Assembly (NCBI RefSeq): GCF_016741935.1
Contig: NZ_JAERRG010000002.1
Location: forward strand, 434,001 to 498,000
Direction of reading: 5' to 3'
DNA: 64,000 bases
Source: Streptomyces endocoffeicus
GTDB lineage: Bacteria; Actinomycetota; Actinomycetes; Streptomycetales; Streptomycetaceae
Position 1 is the first letter of the stretch. Each line of letters begins with the position of its first letter. The position numbers and the translations under genes are program-made. The notes below the pieces were generated by a model. That model did no database searches, was not told where the DNA came from, and saw nothing but the letters and a program-made list of their open reading frames with translations. Shown here one piece after another: positions 26,160 to 35,057 of this stretch.

Positions 26160-27368
26160 ATGGCCGACGCTGCCCGGATGCCCGTCGTGATCGAGCTGGG
26201 GTCCGCCCCGGAGCACCGCATCAGCACCCGTCTGTCCCCGCTCGCCGAGCTGTGCGCCTGTCTGCACGCGCTGGACGGGCCACGCCACCATCCGGCCAGC
26301 AGGCGCTGGGTGGGCGCGGTCCTTCAGGGCGCGGACGAGCGGCTGCTGGAGCGGGCCGGCGAGTGGGCGCCGCTGTGGGGCGCCTTCCGCGCCCGCTATC
26401 TGCTGCCCCTCACCCCGGGCCCGGAACGCGAGCTGGAGGAGGAGCTGGCGGAGATCGCGCGGCTGGACGAGGAGACGTTCACGACCATGACCGAGCAGGC
26501 GCTCGTCGGCAAGAACGGCCACGGCCCGGGGTCCGGGCACGGCCCGGGGTCTTTGCATGGTCCGGGTTCCGGCCATGGTCCGGGTTCTGGCCATGGCCTG
26601 AGTTCCGGTCATGGCTCGGGCGCCAGCCACGGGCCGGGGTCCGGGGCCCGGCGCGGTGGCCGCGCGCCGGAGCGCTTCCTGGCCCGGCTGCGGCAGCTCT
26701 CCGAGCGCCGGTTCGCCCTGGGGCTGCGGCTGCTGGCCGATCCGGCCGGTTTCCGGGACGGCCTCCTCGCCTTCCTGTCCGCCGTGGCCGAGGAGGTCTT
26801 CGAGGCGGAGTGGACGCGGCTGCGCCCCACCCTGGAGGCCGACGCCCGGGTCCGCTCCCATGAGCACTCCCGCTACGGGGCGGCGGTGCTGGCCGGATTC
26901 CCCACCGCCCGCATGGAGCAGGACCCGCCCCGGGTGGTCTTCGACAAGCTCTACAACGCGCGGGCCAGCCTCACCGACAGCCCCTGTCTGCTGGTGCCGT
27001 CGCTGCACATCAACCCGCATCTCGCGATCAAGCATTACCCCGGCTACCCGGTCGTGGTGCAGTACCCGGTACGCGACAGGGCGGGTGCGGAGCCGACCGC
27101 CCTGGACGTGGTGATGCGCGGGCTGCGGGCGCTGGACGAGCCACTGCGCATCCGGATGTGCCGGGCGCTGCTGCGGCAGTCGATGACGACGACGGAGCTG
27201 GCCACCCAGTTCGAGATGACACCGCCGCAGATGTCGCGGCATCTGCGCAAGCTGCGGGAGGCCGGAATGGTGCACACCCACCGGGAGGGGGCGCGGGTGC
27301 ACTACCAGCTGGACGAGGCGGCGGTGCGCAATCTCGGCGTCGACCTGCTCTCCGCGCTGCACCGCTGA
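26160..27368 (+). CDS. ArsR-family regulator with DUF5937-like N-terminus and in-frame Gly-His repeat
   Basis: A 402-residue transcriptional regulator. The N-terminus (MPVVIELGSAPEHRISTRLS, from residue 7) matches the DUF5937-type domain found before ArsR helix-turn-helix domains in actinobacteria. The C-terminal winged helix includes TTTELATQFEMTPPQMSRHL and REGARVHYQLD. Residues 120-161 are seven copies of a six-residue GHGPGS-like repeat inserted between two conserved halves. The chosen ATG at 26160 has GAAGG upstream; the ATG at 26178 is an alternative. There is no CxC metal motif of classical ArsR in the recognition helix. It is divergent from tctCBA and may regulate it. Confidence 0.82.
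   Translation: MADAARMPVVIELGSAPEHRISTRLSPLAELCACLHALDGPRHHPASRRWVGAVLQGADERLLERAGEWAPLWGAFRARYLLPLTPGPERELEEELAEIARLDEETFTTMTEQALVGKNGHGPGSGHGPGSLHGPGSGHGPGSGHGLSSGHGSGASHGPGSGARRGGRAPERFLARLRQLSERRFALGLRLLADPAGFRDGLLAFLSAVAEEVFEAEWTRLRPTLEADARVRSHEHSRYGAAVLAGFPTARMEQDPPRVVFDKLYNARASLTDSPCLLVPSLHINPHLAIKHYPGYPVVVQYPVRDRAGAEPTALDVVMRGLRALDEPLRIRMCRALLRQSMTTTELATQFEMTPPQMSRHLRKLREAGMVHTHREGARVHYQLDEAAVRNLGVDLLSALHR
26517..26642. repeat. Seven 18-bp tandem repeats coding GHGPGS units
   Basis: Seven in-frame 18-base units follow GGCCACGGCCCGGGGTCC, with drift to LHGPGS, GHGLSS, GHGSGA and SHGPGS. They lie wholly inside the ArsR/DUF5937 gene. Unit length is a multiple of three, so copy-number change would keep the frame. 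Confidence 0.9.
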
Positions 27369-27496
27369 GACATACCGGCGGAGGCATGAGACGGAAGTAT
27401 CGGCGGAGGTATTGACGCTCAGGCGGCAATCATCTTGAGCGCGCGCCGACCGTTGCGGATCGTGGCGGCACCCGCGACGGCAGAAGGAAGCGATAC

Positions 27497-28330
27497 GTGA
27501 CCACCCCCCGCGTCAAGACCACCAAGGCGTTCTACCGCACCGGCTCCACCACCTGGTTCGCCTCCCGGCACGACCAGCGGTTCTCGTACGGCCTGCACAT
27601 CCCGTCCGTCCACGAGACCACCGACACCCCGCTGCCGCTCATGGTGATCCAGCACGGCACCGGGCGCACCGCGTCCCAGTACCGGGACGCGATGGCCGAG
27701 TTCTCCGAGCGGCACGGCTGTGTCGTGCTCACCCCGATGTTCCCGGCGGGCATCGACGACCCGGAGGACCTGCACAACTTCAAGTTCATCGAGTACCGCG
27801 GGATCCGCTACGACGAGCGGCTGCTCGAGATCGTGGCCGAGGCGGGGGAGCGGTTCCACATCGACACCGAGCGCTTTCTGCTCCAGGGCTTCTCGGGCGG
27901 CGGGCAGTTCGCGCACCGCTTCCTGTATCTGCACCCCGACCGGCTGTGCGGAGTGTCCATCGGCGCGCCCGGCCGGGTCACGCTGATCGACCCGGACCGC
28001 GAGTGGTGGCTGGGCACGAAGGGGTTCGAGCAGCGCTTCGGGGCCCCGCTGCGGCTGGACGACATCCGTAAGGTGCCCGTGCACATGGTGGTCGGGGCGG
28101 AGGACACCGAGACCTGGGAGATCAACAACCCCGGCGACTCCAACTGGATGGACGGCGCCGACGCCGTCGGCCACACCCGCGTGGAGCGCATCACCGCGCT
28201 GCGGGACAACTACACCGAGCTGGGCATCGACGTCACCCTCGACATCGTGCCCGGGGTCGGGCACCGGGGGATGGGGGTGCTGGACGCGGTCCGGCGCTTC
28301 GCGGAGCGGGTCCTTCCGCGCGTCGTCTGA
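27497..28330 (+). CDS. Alpha/beta hydrolase, esterase/PHB-depolymerase-like
   Basis: A 277-residue alpha/beta hydrolase. The nucleophile elbow is GFSGGG (Ser near residue 133), the presumed acid lies in VVGAEDTETW, and the histidine in PGVGHRGMG near residue 260. The oxyanion-side segment VIQHGTGRTASQYRDAM is typical of the PHB depolymerase/feruloyl esterase group. No signal peptide is visible, so it is probably cytoplasmic; the substrate is unknown. The start is GTG at 27497 (VTTPRVKTTKAFYRTGS) with GAAGGAAG upstream. It is a single gene, convergent with the permease at 28483. Confidence 0.85.
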   Translation: MTTPRVKTTKAFYRTGSTTWFASRHDQRFSYGLHIPSVHETTDTPLPLMVIQHGTGRTASQYRDAMAEFSERHGCVVLTPMFPAGIDDPEDLHNFKFIEYRGIRYDERLLEIVAEAGERFHIDTERFLLQGFSGGGQFAHRFLYLHPDRLCGVSIGAPGRVTLIDPDREWWLGTKGFEQRFGAPLRLDDIRKVPVHMVVGAEDTETWEINNPGDSNWMDGADAVGHTRVERITALRDNYTELGIDVTLDIVPGVGHRGMGVLDAVRRFAERVLPRVV

Positions 28331-28331
28331 G

Positions 28332-28371
28332 CCCTGTGGCCCTGTGGCCCTGTGGCCCTGTGGCCCTGTGG
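28332..28371. repeat. Five perfect tandem copies of CCCTGTGG
   Basis: Five uninterrupted 8-base units start 1 base after the hydrolase stop codon. They lie in the gap between two convergent genes and are followed at once by a hairpin. The unit length is not a multiple of three, so it is not coding. Confidence 0.95.
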
Positions 28372-28374
28372 ACC

Positions 28375-28394
28375 CATGGGCCTGTGGGCCCATG
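28375..28394. terminator. Hairpin between hydrolase and permease genes
   Basis: CATGGGCC (28375-28382) pairs with GGCCCATG (28387-28394) around a 4-base loop. It lies between convergent genes and could terminate either, but no T-run follows, so the call is tentative. Confidence 0.4.
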
Positions 28395-28482
28395 CGCCCA
28401 CAGACATGGCTGTGCCCCCGGGCGGCGATACATCGGCCGCCACCCAGGGGCACAGGGGAATCAGAATCAGCGGAGCGCGTTC

Positions 28483-29955
28483 CTACGGGGCCGCCCGCTC
28501 CTTGGGGGCGGGGTCCGAGGAGGCGGCCGGGGCGGTGGAGCGGCCGGCGGTGAGGCGGTCCTTTACCAGGGCGAGGGCCACCACGAGCACGGCCACCAGC
28601 GCGGAGAGGATCACCTGCTCGCGCCCGTCCTTGTCGGTGAGCATATAGACCAAGACGAACGAGATCATCGCGATCGTCGCCCAGGTCAGATACGGGAAGA
28701 GCCACATCCGGACGATCAGCTTCTCGGGGTTCTCGCGCAGGATCATCCCGCGCATCCGCAGCTGGCTGAAGCAGATCACCAGCCATACGAAGAGCGCGAC
28801 CGCGCCCGAGGAGTTCAGCAGGAAGGTGAAGACGGTGTCCGGCCACTGGTAGTTGAACCACACCGCGACGAAGCCGAAGACGACCGAGCCGAGGATCGCG
28901 GCCGCCGGCACACCGCGGGCGTTGGTGCGGGCGAAGGCGGCCGGGGCGTCGCCGCGCTGGCCGAGCGAGAAGGCCATGCGGGAGGCGGTGTAGAGGCCGG
29001 AGTTCAGACACGAGAGCACGGCGGTCAGCACGATCACGTTCATGATGTCACCGGCGTGCGGTATGCCGACCGAGTCGAGCGCCGCGACATAGCTGCCCTT
29101 GTCGGCGATCGCCTTGGAGTCCCAGGGCAGCAGGGTGACCACGACGAAGATCGAGCCCAGGTAGAAGACCGCGATACGCCAGATCACGCTGTTGGTGGCC
29201 TTGGTGACCGCCCGCTGCGGGTTCTCGGACTCACCGGCCGCGAGGGTGACGATCTCGCTGCCCATGAAGGAGAAGACCACGAGCAGCACACCGGTGAGGA
29301 TGGCGCCCGGCCCGTTCGGCAGGAAGCCGCCGTGGTCGGTGAGGTGGGCCAGGCCCGCGCCCTCGTTGTTCGAATGCGGCAGCAGCCCGAACACCGCGAG
29401 CCCGCCGACCACGATGAACGCGGCGATCGCCACGACCTTGATCCCGGCGAACCAGAACTCGAACTCACCGTAGGAGCCGACCGAGACCAGGTTGGTCGCG
29501 GTGAGCACCACCATCACGATCAGGGCCCAGCCCCACTGCGGGACGGCCGGCCACCAGCCCTCCAGGATCTTGGCGCCGGCGGTGGCCTCGACCGCCAGCA
29601 CCACGACCCAGAAGAACCAGTACAGCCAGCCGATGGAGAAACCGGCCCAGCGGCCGAGCGCCCGGTCGGCGTAGGCGGAGAAGGAGCCGGAGGTGGGATT
29701 GGCGGCGGACATCTCGCCGAGCATCCGCATGACGAAGACGACCATGAGGCCGACCAGCGCATACGAGACGAGAATGCCCGGGCCGGCCTTGGCGATGCCG
29801 GCGCTGGAGCCGACGAAGAGGCCGGCGCCGATCACGCCGCCGATCGCGATCATCGAAAGATGGCGGTTCTTGAGTCCCGCCTTGAGGCCGTCGGGTGAGC
29901 CCGGGTCGCCGGGGGGCCGCTGCTGCTCCGGCGTGGTCGCAGGTTGTGCGCTCAT
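28483..29955 (-). CDS. Amino acid permease, APC superfamily
   Basis: A 490-residue twelve-helix transporter, a paralogue of the permease at 9067-10494. The same SMIAIGGVIGAGLFVGSS segment opens helix 1, then MRMLGEMSAANPTSGSFS and YGEFEFWFAGIKV. The C-terminus is a hydrophilic Ala/Pro-rich tail. It probably imports an amino acid by proton symport; the substrate is not readable. The ATG at 29955 begins MSAQPATTPEQQ. It is divergent, over 181 bases, from rpiB. From memory, an APC permease next to rpiB is conserved in S. coelicolor. Confidence 0.92.
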   Translation of the reverse strand: MSAQPATTPEQQRPPGDPGSPDGLKAGLKNRHLSMIAIGGVIGAGLFVGSSAGIAKAGPGILVSYALVGLMVVFVMRMLGEMSAANPTSGSFSAYADRALGRWAGFSIGWLYWFFWVVVLAVEATAGAKILEGWWPAVPQWGWALIVMVVLTATNLVSVGSYGEFEFWFAGIKVVAIAAFIVVGGLAVFGLLPHSNNEGAGLAHLTDHGGFLPNGPGAILTGVLLVVFSFMGSEIVTLAAGESENPQRAVTKATNSVIWRIAVFYLGSIFVVVTLLPWDSKAIADKGSYVAALDSVGIPHAGDIMNVIVLTAVLSCLNSGLYTASRMAFSLGQRGDAPAAFARTNARGVPAAAILGSVVFGFVAVWFNYQWPDTVFTFLLNSSGAVALFVWLVICFSQLRMRGMILRENPEKLIVRMWLFPYLTWATIAMISFVLVYMLTDKDGREQVILSALVAVLVVALALVKDRLTAGRSTAPAASSDPAPKERAAP

Positions 29956-30136
29956 GTGCTCGATTCCTTTGCTCTCGCGTTACGAGCGACGCCAGTGAAT
30001 CTCAGGAGGTCGGCCAGTTGAACCTTTGAATCCAGATTGTTACTTGAGGTTTTCATGAGGTTCTTTGGCATTACAGGGATTTATGCGATGCCTACCCTGG
30101 GCGGCGAGGGCCACACGGCCATGACACACTCGGTAC

Positions 30137-30625
30137 ATGCGCGTGTACCTCGGCTCCGACCATGCCGGTTTCGAACTCAAGAACCACCTCGTTGAGTGGC
30201 TCAAGGCGGCCGGCCATGAGCCCGTCGACTGCGGCCCGCACATCTACGACGCCCAGGACGACTACCCGCCGTTCTGCCTGCGCGCCGCGGAGCGGACCGC
30301 CGCCGACCCGCGGAGCCTCGGCATCGTCATCGGCGGATCCGGCAATGGTGAGCAGATCGCGGCGAACAAGGTCAAGGGGGTGCGCGCGGCGCTGGCCTGG
30401 AGCGAGGAGACCGCGGCCCTCGGCCGTGAGCACAACAACGCCAATGTCATCAGCGTCGGCGCCCGGATGCACACCCAGGACGAGGCCACCAAGTTTGTCG
30501 AGATTTTCCTGAACACCCCGTACTCGGGCGAGGAGCGGCACACCCGCCGTATCGAGATGCTCACGGGTTACGAGACCACCGGCGAGCTGCCGCCCATCCC
30601 GGCCCACCATCCGCAAGGCGACTGA
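30137..30625 (+). CDS. rpiB: Ribose-5-phosphate isomerase B
   Basis: A 162-residue RpiB/LacAB-family isomerase that interconverts ribose 5-phosphate and ribulose 5-phosphate in the pentose phosphate pathway. It begins MRVYLGSDHAGFELKNHL, the phosphate-binding signature. The active-site loop is GGSGNGEQIAANK. The Cys of the E. coli enzyme is absent, and Glu72 is in the position used as base by the mycobacterial type. Its stop overlaps the next start by one base (TGATG), so it forms an operon with the nei-like gene. Confidence 0.94.
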   Translation: MRVYLGSDHAGFELKNHLVEWLKAAGHEPVDCGPHIYDAQDDYPPFCLRAAERTAADPRSLGIVIGGSGNGEQIAANKVKGVRAALAWSEETAALGREHNNANVISVGARMHTQDEATKFVEIFLNTPYSGEERHTRRIEMLTGYETTGELPPIPAHHPQGD

Positions 30626-31434
30626 TGCCCGAAGGGCACACCATCCACCGGCTGGCCGCCGACCACCTCGAGACCTTCGGCGGCCGGCCCGTCCGGGCCA
30701 CCAGCCCACAGGGGAAGTTCGCCGACGGCGCCGGACTGATCGACGGCCGGCGGCTGCACCACGCCGAGGCGCACGGCAAGCACCTCTTCCTGGACTTCGC
30801 GGCCACCGGCTGGATCCATGTCCACCTGGGGCTCTTCGGTACGTACGCCTTCGGCCCGGCCCCCGCCCCGCCGCCCACCGACACCGTCCGGCTGCGGCTG
30901 GCCAACCCCGAGGGATACGCGGATCTGCGCGGCCCGACCGCCTGTGCGCTGATCACCGACGGCGAGAAGCAGGTGATCCACGACCGGCTGGGCCCCGATC
31001 CGCTGCGCCCGGCGGACGACGGCGAGCGGGCCTGGGCCCGGATCTCCCGCAGCCGGGTCAGTGTGGCCGGGCTGCTCATGGACCAGAAGGTGATCTCCGG
31101 GGTCGGGAACGTCTACCGTGCCGAGGTGCTCTTCCGGCACGGGATCGACCCCTACCGGCCCGGCCGTGCGCTGACCCGCGCCGAATGGGACGCCATATGG
31201 GCCGATCTGGTGGCGCTGATGCGCGAGGGGGTGCGGAACAACCGGATCGATACGGTCCGCCCCGAGCACACCCCCGAGGCGATGGGCCGCCCGCCGCGCG
31301 TGGACGACCACGGCGGTGAGGTCTATGTCTACCGGCGCGCCGGACAGCCCTGCCACATCTGTGGTGGCGAGATCCGCGCCGCCGATCTCGCCGCCCGCAA
31401 TCTCTTCTGGTGCCCTGACTGCCAGAGAGCCTGA
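30625..31434 (+). CDS. nei: Fpg/Nei family DNA glycosylase (Nei2-like)
   Basis: A 269-residue base-excision-repair glycosylase/AP lyase that removes oxidised bases. The mature N-terminal Pro2 nucleophile and Glu3 are present in MPEGHTIHRLA. The H2TH region includes MDQKVISGVGNVYRAEVLFR, and the C-terminal zinc finger is CHICGG with CPDCQRA. These features fit the Nei rather than the MutM branch (PEGHT rather than PELPE), as in actinobacterial Nei2. Translational coupling with rpiB is conserved in Streptomyces as I remember. The convergent Eis-like gene ends 4 bases downstream. Confidence 0.92.
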   Translation: MPEGHTIHRLAADHLETFGGRPVRATSPQGKFADGAGLIDGRRLHHAEAHGKHLFLDFAATGWIHVHLGLFGTYAFGPAPAPPPTDTVRLRLANPEGYADLRGPTACALITDGEKQVIHDRLGPDPLRPADDGERAWARISRSRVSVAGLLMDQKVISGVGNVYRAEVLFRHGIDPYRPGRALTRAEWDAIWADLVALMREGVRNNRIDTVRPEHTPEAMGRPPRVDDHGGEVYVYRRAGQPCHICGGEIRAADLAARNLFWCPDCQRA

Positions 31435-31438
31435 GCTC

Positions 31439-32671
31439 TCAGAAGCCGTGGGGCAGCCACGGGGCGACCGGGGACGCGAACGCGGTCGTGGCCTCCGTAA
31501 GGGCGCCCTGACGGGCCTCCTGGACGCGCCCCGCACCCGCCAGCGCGGTCAGTGAGACGCCGCCGAGATACGCCGCTCCCAGGTCCCGCGCGCCCAGCCG
31601 GAGATCGGGGGCGTCGTCCGTGCGCTCGCAAGAGGCGCCCTTGGCGTCGCCGCTCAGCCGCCAGCGCCCCTCGTTCCAGGGGCAGAAGGGGTCCGTGACC
31701 TCCAGGACGGTCTCCACGGGCGTCGTGTACGTCCGCGCCTCGAGCGCGGCCCCCACGTCCACCAGGCGGACGAACAGCGAGTCGCGCAGCCTTACGGCGC
31801 ACCGCCGGATGTCCGAGACCATGAGCTGCCAGGGATCGTCGACCGGGCGGGGGCCGGTCCGGATCACCGAGGTCAGGTCGAGGTCGAAGAGGAAGCGCCA
31901 CAGCGCCGCGTAGGACGCCGGGTCCAGGGCCTCCAGGTCGCGCAGGACGACCGTGCCCTTCGGCCCGGCCAGATCCCAGTCGGGCTTGACCGCGAACCGC
32001 GCGTAGCCGCTGACCTCGCCGCCCGACTCGGCCAGCACACAGCGCAGCGGAGACGCCCCCTCGCGGTCGCCCGGCGGGTCCAGCAGCGGCATCCGCTCCC
32101 AGCCGGGGGCCCGCTCCAGCATGCCCGGCCGGGTGCGCACCCGCCGGGCGTAGACGGCCTCGCACGCCTCGACGGCGGACTCCAGGGGCACGGCGCGCAG
32201 CCGTACGTCGTCGGCGCCTTCGGGGGCGGTCAGCCGCACCCGGGCGGTGTCGATCTCGGCGTTGGCGTTCTGCGTGGCCGCGCCATAGCCGAACCGTCCG
32301 TAGATGTCCGGTTCCGACGCGGTCAGAACGGCCAGCGGCTCATCGCCCGCCGCGCGGATGTCGTCCAACTGCCGCCGCATCATGGCCCGGAGCACCCCGC
32401 GCCGCCGGTGCGTGGCCTGCACGCTCACCATCGTGACCCCGGCCGCCGGTACGACCCCGCCGCCCGGGACCGACAGCCGGAAGCTGAACAGCCCCGCCGT
32501 GCCGACGATGTCGGCGCCGTCCCAGGCGCCGATCGAGCGCTCGCATTCGGTCAACTCCCGCCAGAGCGCGGATTCCTCCGGCGCTTCGGGAACTCCTCCG
32601 AATCCGAGTACCAGTTTTCCGTACCAATCATCCCAAACCGATGGGTCGAGCACACGCAGCTCAGTCCTCAT
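31439..32671 (-). CDS. Eis-like GNAT acetyltransferase with SCP2-type C-terminal domain
   Basis: A 410-residue protein with tandem GNAT folds and a sterol-carrier-like C-terminal domain, the Eis architecture. The acetyl-CoA loop is VSVQATHRRRGVLRAMMRRQ near residues 83-102. The motif IYGRFGYG is at 123-130, and the chain ends in Phe (LPHGF). In M. tuberculosis Eis a Tyr of that motif and the C-terminal carboxylate of Phe are the catalytic acid and base (recalled). Eis enzymes acetylate amines, including aminoglycosides; whether this one does is unknown. The ATG at 32671 has GGGA upstream; the open frame to 33079 overlaps the divergent phosphatase. Confidence 0.87.
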   Translation of the reverse strand: MRTELRVLDPSVWDDWYGKLVLGFGGVPEAPEESALWRELTECERSIGAWDGADIVGTAGLFSFRLSVPGGGVVPAAGVTMVSVQATHRRRGVLRAMMRRQLDDIRAAGDEPLAVLTASEPDIYGRFGYGAATQNANAEIDTARVRLTAPEGADDVRLRAVPLESAVEACEAVYARRVRTRPGMLERAPGWERMPLLDPPGDREGASPLRCVLAESGGEVSGYARFAVKPDWDLAGPKGTVVLRDLEALDPASYAALWRFLFDLDLTSVIRTGPRPVDDPWQLMVSDIRRCAVRLRDSLFVRLVDVGAALEARTYTTPVETVLEVTDPFCPWNEGRWRLSGDAKGASCERTDDAPDLRLGARDLGAAYLGGVSLTALAGAGRVQEARQGALTEATTAFASPVAPWLPHGF

Positions 32672-32799
32672 ATTCCCATCCCTAGCAGCCGTTTCACGTA
32701 CACGCGAACGAATTTCGCTTACGATTGCCCCCCTGGCTGGGTGGTTCAACGCGCCACGAATCGACGCGCGTCCGAACGGGTGGGTAGGGTCCCGATGCA

Positions 32800-33942
32800 A
32801 TGACTGGCGGCGTGGACACTCCGTGGGCCCGGATGCGCAGAGTTCTGCACCGGGCTCGCACAGGCGTGCGCAAAGCCGGAGTGGACTACTTCCGGGGTGA
32901 GGGCTCCGACCGGCTCGCCCTGACCGCGCTGCTCCTCGGCGTCCCCGCCATCGCCGGAGGCACCATCGCCCAGCCCGACTGGTGCTCCCCGTCCGCCCTC
33001 GTCCTGCCCATCGTCGCGGGCGGGCTGCTGCTGCGCCCCGCCAGCCTGCTCGCCCTGTACGCGGCGGCCGCCACGGCACTGATCGTGGAGTCCGCCGTGC
33101 TCGGCCCGTACACCGAGGAGGACGCCTCCTCCCGGGTCACCCCCGGCACCATCCTGGTCGTCGCCGCCGTCGGCTTCTTCGGTCTGCTGATCGCCCAGTT
33201 CCGCAGCCGCGTCGGGGTGCCGTGGCGGCGCGGCGGCACCATGCTCTTCGACCTGCGCGAGCGCATCCGCGTCCAGAGCAAGCTGCCCAACCTGCCGCGC
33301 GGCTGGCACCGCGAGATGGCGCTGCGCCCGGCCGGCGGACAGTCCTTCTCCGGCGACTTCGTCGTGGCCGCCCGCACCGGCGGCGGCCGCACCCTCGAGG
33401 TCGTCCTCACCGACGTCTCCGGCAAGGGCATGGACGCCGCCTCGCGCGCCCTGCTGCTCTCCGGCGCCTTCGGCGGCCTCCTCGGCTCCCTGCCGCCGCA
33501 CGGCTTCCTCCCGGCCGCCAACGGCTATCTCCTGCGTCAGGACTGGGACGAGGGCTTCGCGACCTCCATCCATCTCGTCCTCGACCTCGACAGCGGCGAC
33601 TTCGAGCTCTTCTCCGCCGGACATCTGCCCGCGCTCCAGCTGAGCGCGGGCACCGGCAAGTGGGAGGAGAAGTCCGCCGACGGCCCGCTGCTCGGCGTCT
33701 ACGACGGTGCTCAGTTCGACCCCACCAAGGGGACCTTGCGGCCCGGCGACGTCCTGATGCTCTTCACCGACGGCCTCGTGGAGACCGCCGACCGGGACAT
33801 CAGCGAGGGCATCGACCGCCTCACCGGCGAGGCGGACCGCTATGTCGGCTCCGGCTTCCACGGCGCGGCCTGGCATCTGATCGAGACGGTCGCGAAGGAC
33901 GTCAACGACGACCGCGTCCTGCTGCTGATCTGCCGCCAGTAA
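32800..33942 (+). CDS. Membrane PP2C/SpoIIE-type serine phosphatase
   Basis: A 380-residue membrane protein. Hydrophobic segments between about residues 39 and 126 suggest three or four membrane helices. The cytoplasmic SpoIIE/PP2C domain (about 160-378) shows the metal-site Asp of SGDFVV, VVLTDVSGKGMDAA, FSAGHLPALQL, FTDGLVETADRD and a terminal NDDRVLLL. Such phosphatases dephosphorylate anti-anti-sigma factors in stress and developmental signalling. No STAS or anti-sigma gene is adjacent, and there is no PAS or GAF sensor. The ATG at 32800 is used; Met12 is an alternative. Imperfect repeats begin right at the stop codon. Confidence 0.9.
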   Translation: MTGGVDTPWARMRRVLHRARTGVRKAGVDYFRGEGSDRLALTALLLGVPAIAGGTIAQPDWCSPSALVLPIVAGGLLLRPASLLALYAAAATALIVESAVLGPYTEEDASSRVTPGTILVVAAVGFFGLLIAQFRSRVGVPWRRGGTMLFDLRERIRVQSKLPNLPRGWHREMALRPAGGQSFSGDFVVAARTGGGRTLEVVLTDVSGKGMDAASRALLLSGAFGGLLGSLPPHGFLPAANGYLLRQDWDEGFATSIHLVLDLDSGDFELFSAGHLPALQLSAGTGKWEEKSADGPLLGVYDGAQFDPTKGTLRPGDVLMLFTDGLVETADRDISEGIDRLTGEADRYVGSGFHGAAWHLIETVAKDVNDDRVLLLICRQ

Positions 33943-34075
33943 GGGCGACTCGCGGGCACCAGTAAGGGCGCTTCGTGCGCTTCGTGGCCGCCGGTAGGGG
34001 CGCCTCGCGGCCCACCTGCAGAGGCGCCTCGCGGCCAACCGGTAGGGGCGCCTCTCCGCAGTCGGTACGGCCGCC
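33939..34075. repeat. Imperfect tandem repeats, core GGTAGGGGCGCCTCGCGGCC
   Basis: About five degenerate units of 20-32 bases occur between the phosphatase stop and the ABC transporter. Each has the form AGTAAGGGCG or GGTAGGGGCGCC followed by TCGCGG. The clearest copies begin near 33960, 33991 and 34039. The rest of the 296-base gap holds the transporter promoter and a GGAAGGG ribosome-binding site, and no gene was seen. Confidence 0.7.
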
Positions 34076-34238
34076 TTACGGCCGCGCCGGACTGCCCCGC
34101 GGCGCCTTGAGGCCCGACCGGCCCGCCCGGCGGGGGTTAGCCCCACCCCGGATACGCCGGTGGCCGTCATGGCTGCCGAGGGGCCGTGATCCGTACGTTC
34201 GAGGGGAATCGGGCGAACTCCTCGGAAGGGTCACCACC

Positions 34239-35057
34239 ATGGGGCTGCGCAAGCGGCGACAGACACCGTCGGCACCGGCGCCGCACCACGCCCATGCCAT
34301 CGAACTCCACGGCGTCCAGCGCCGCTACGGCCGGGGCCGCACCGCCGTCCACGCCCTGCGCGGCATCGACCTGGCCCTTCCGCACGGCAGCTTCACCGCC
34401 GTCATGGGCCCCTCCGGCTGCGGCAAATCGACATTCCTGCAGTGCGCCGCCGGGCTCGACCGGCCGACCGCCGGGACCGTCAAACTCGGCGGCACCGAAA
34501 TCACGGGAATGAGTGAGAACAAGCTCACCGCGTTGCGCCGCGCCCGCCTCGGGTTCGTCTTCCAGTCCTTCAACCTCCTCCCCTCCCTGACCGTTGAGCA
34601 GAACGTGCTGCTCCCCATGCGGCTCGCGGGCGCCCGCCCCGACCGCCACCGGGCCCATGAGGTGCTCGCCGAAGTCGGCCTGGGGGACCAGGCCAGGCGG
34701 CGGCCCGGTGAGCTCTCCGGCGGCCAGCAGCAGCGGGTGGCCATCGCCCGCGCCCTCGTGACCCGCCCCGACGTGGTCTTCGCCGATGAGCCGACCGGCG
34801 CCCTGGACACCAACACCGCCGCCGAGGTGCTCACCCTCCTGCGGCAGGCCGTCGACACGCTGGGCGCGACCGTCGTGATGGTCACCCACGACCCCGTCGC
34901 CGCGAGCTACGCCGACCGCGTGCTGTTCCTCGCCGACGGCGCGATCGCCGACCGGCTTCTCCGCTCCCCGGCGCACGAGATCGCCGAGCGGATGACCCGC
35001 CTCACCGCCCGCACCCCGGCCCTCGCGGGCGCCCGGTCCGCGGAGGGGGCCCGATGA
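34239..35057 (+). CDS. ABC transporter ATP-binding protein (LolD/MacB type)
   Basis: A 272-residue ATPase. Walker A is GPSGCGKS (57-64), the Q-loop [18 protein letters not shown], the signature LSGGQQQR, Walker [13 protein letters not shown] and the H-loop MVTHDP. The ADEPTGALD form and the FtsX-type partner place it in the LolD/MacB/FtsE mechanotransmission group, which exports peptides, antibiotics or lipoproteins rather than importing nutrients. The ATG at 34239 has GGAAGGG upstream; the frame is open back to 33975 through the repeats. Its stop overlaps the permease start (ATGA). Confidence 0.92.
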   Translation: MGLRKRRQTPSAPAPHHAHAIELHGVQRRYGRGRTAVHALRGIDLALPHGSFTAVMGPSGCGKSTFLQCAAGLDRPTAGTVKLGGTEITGMSENKLTALRRARLGFVFQSFNLLPSLTVEQNVLLPMRLAGARPDRHRAHEVLAEVGLGDQARRRPGELSGGQQQRVAIARALVTRPDVVFADEPTGALDTNTAAEVLTLLRQAVDTLGATVVMVTHDPVAASYADRVLFLADGAIADRLLRSPAHEIAERMTRLTARTPALAGARSAEGAR

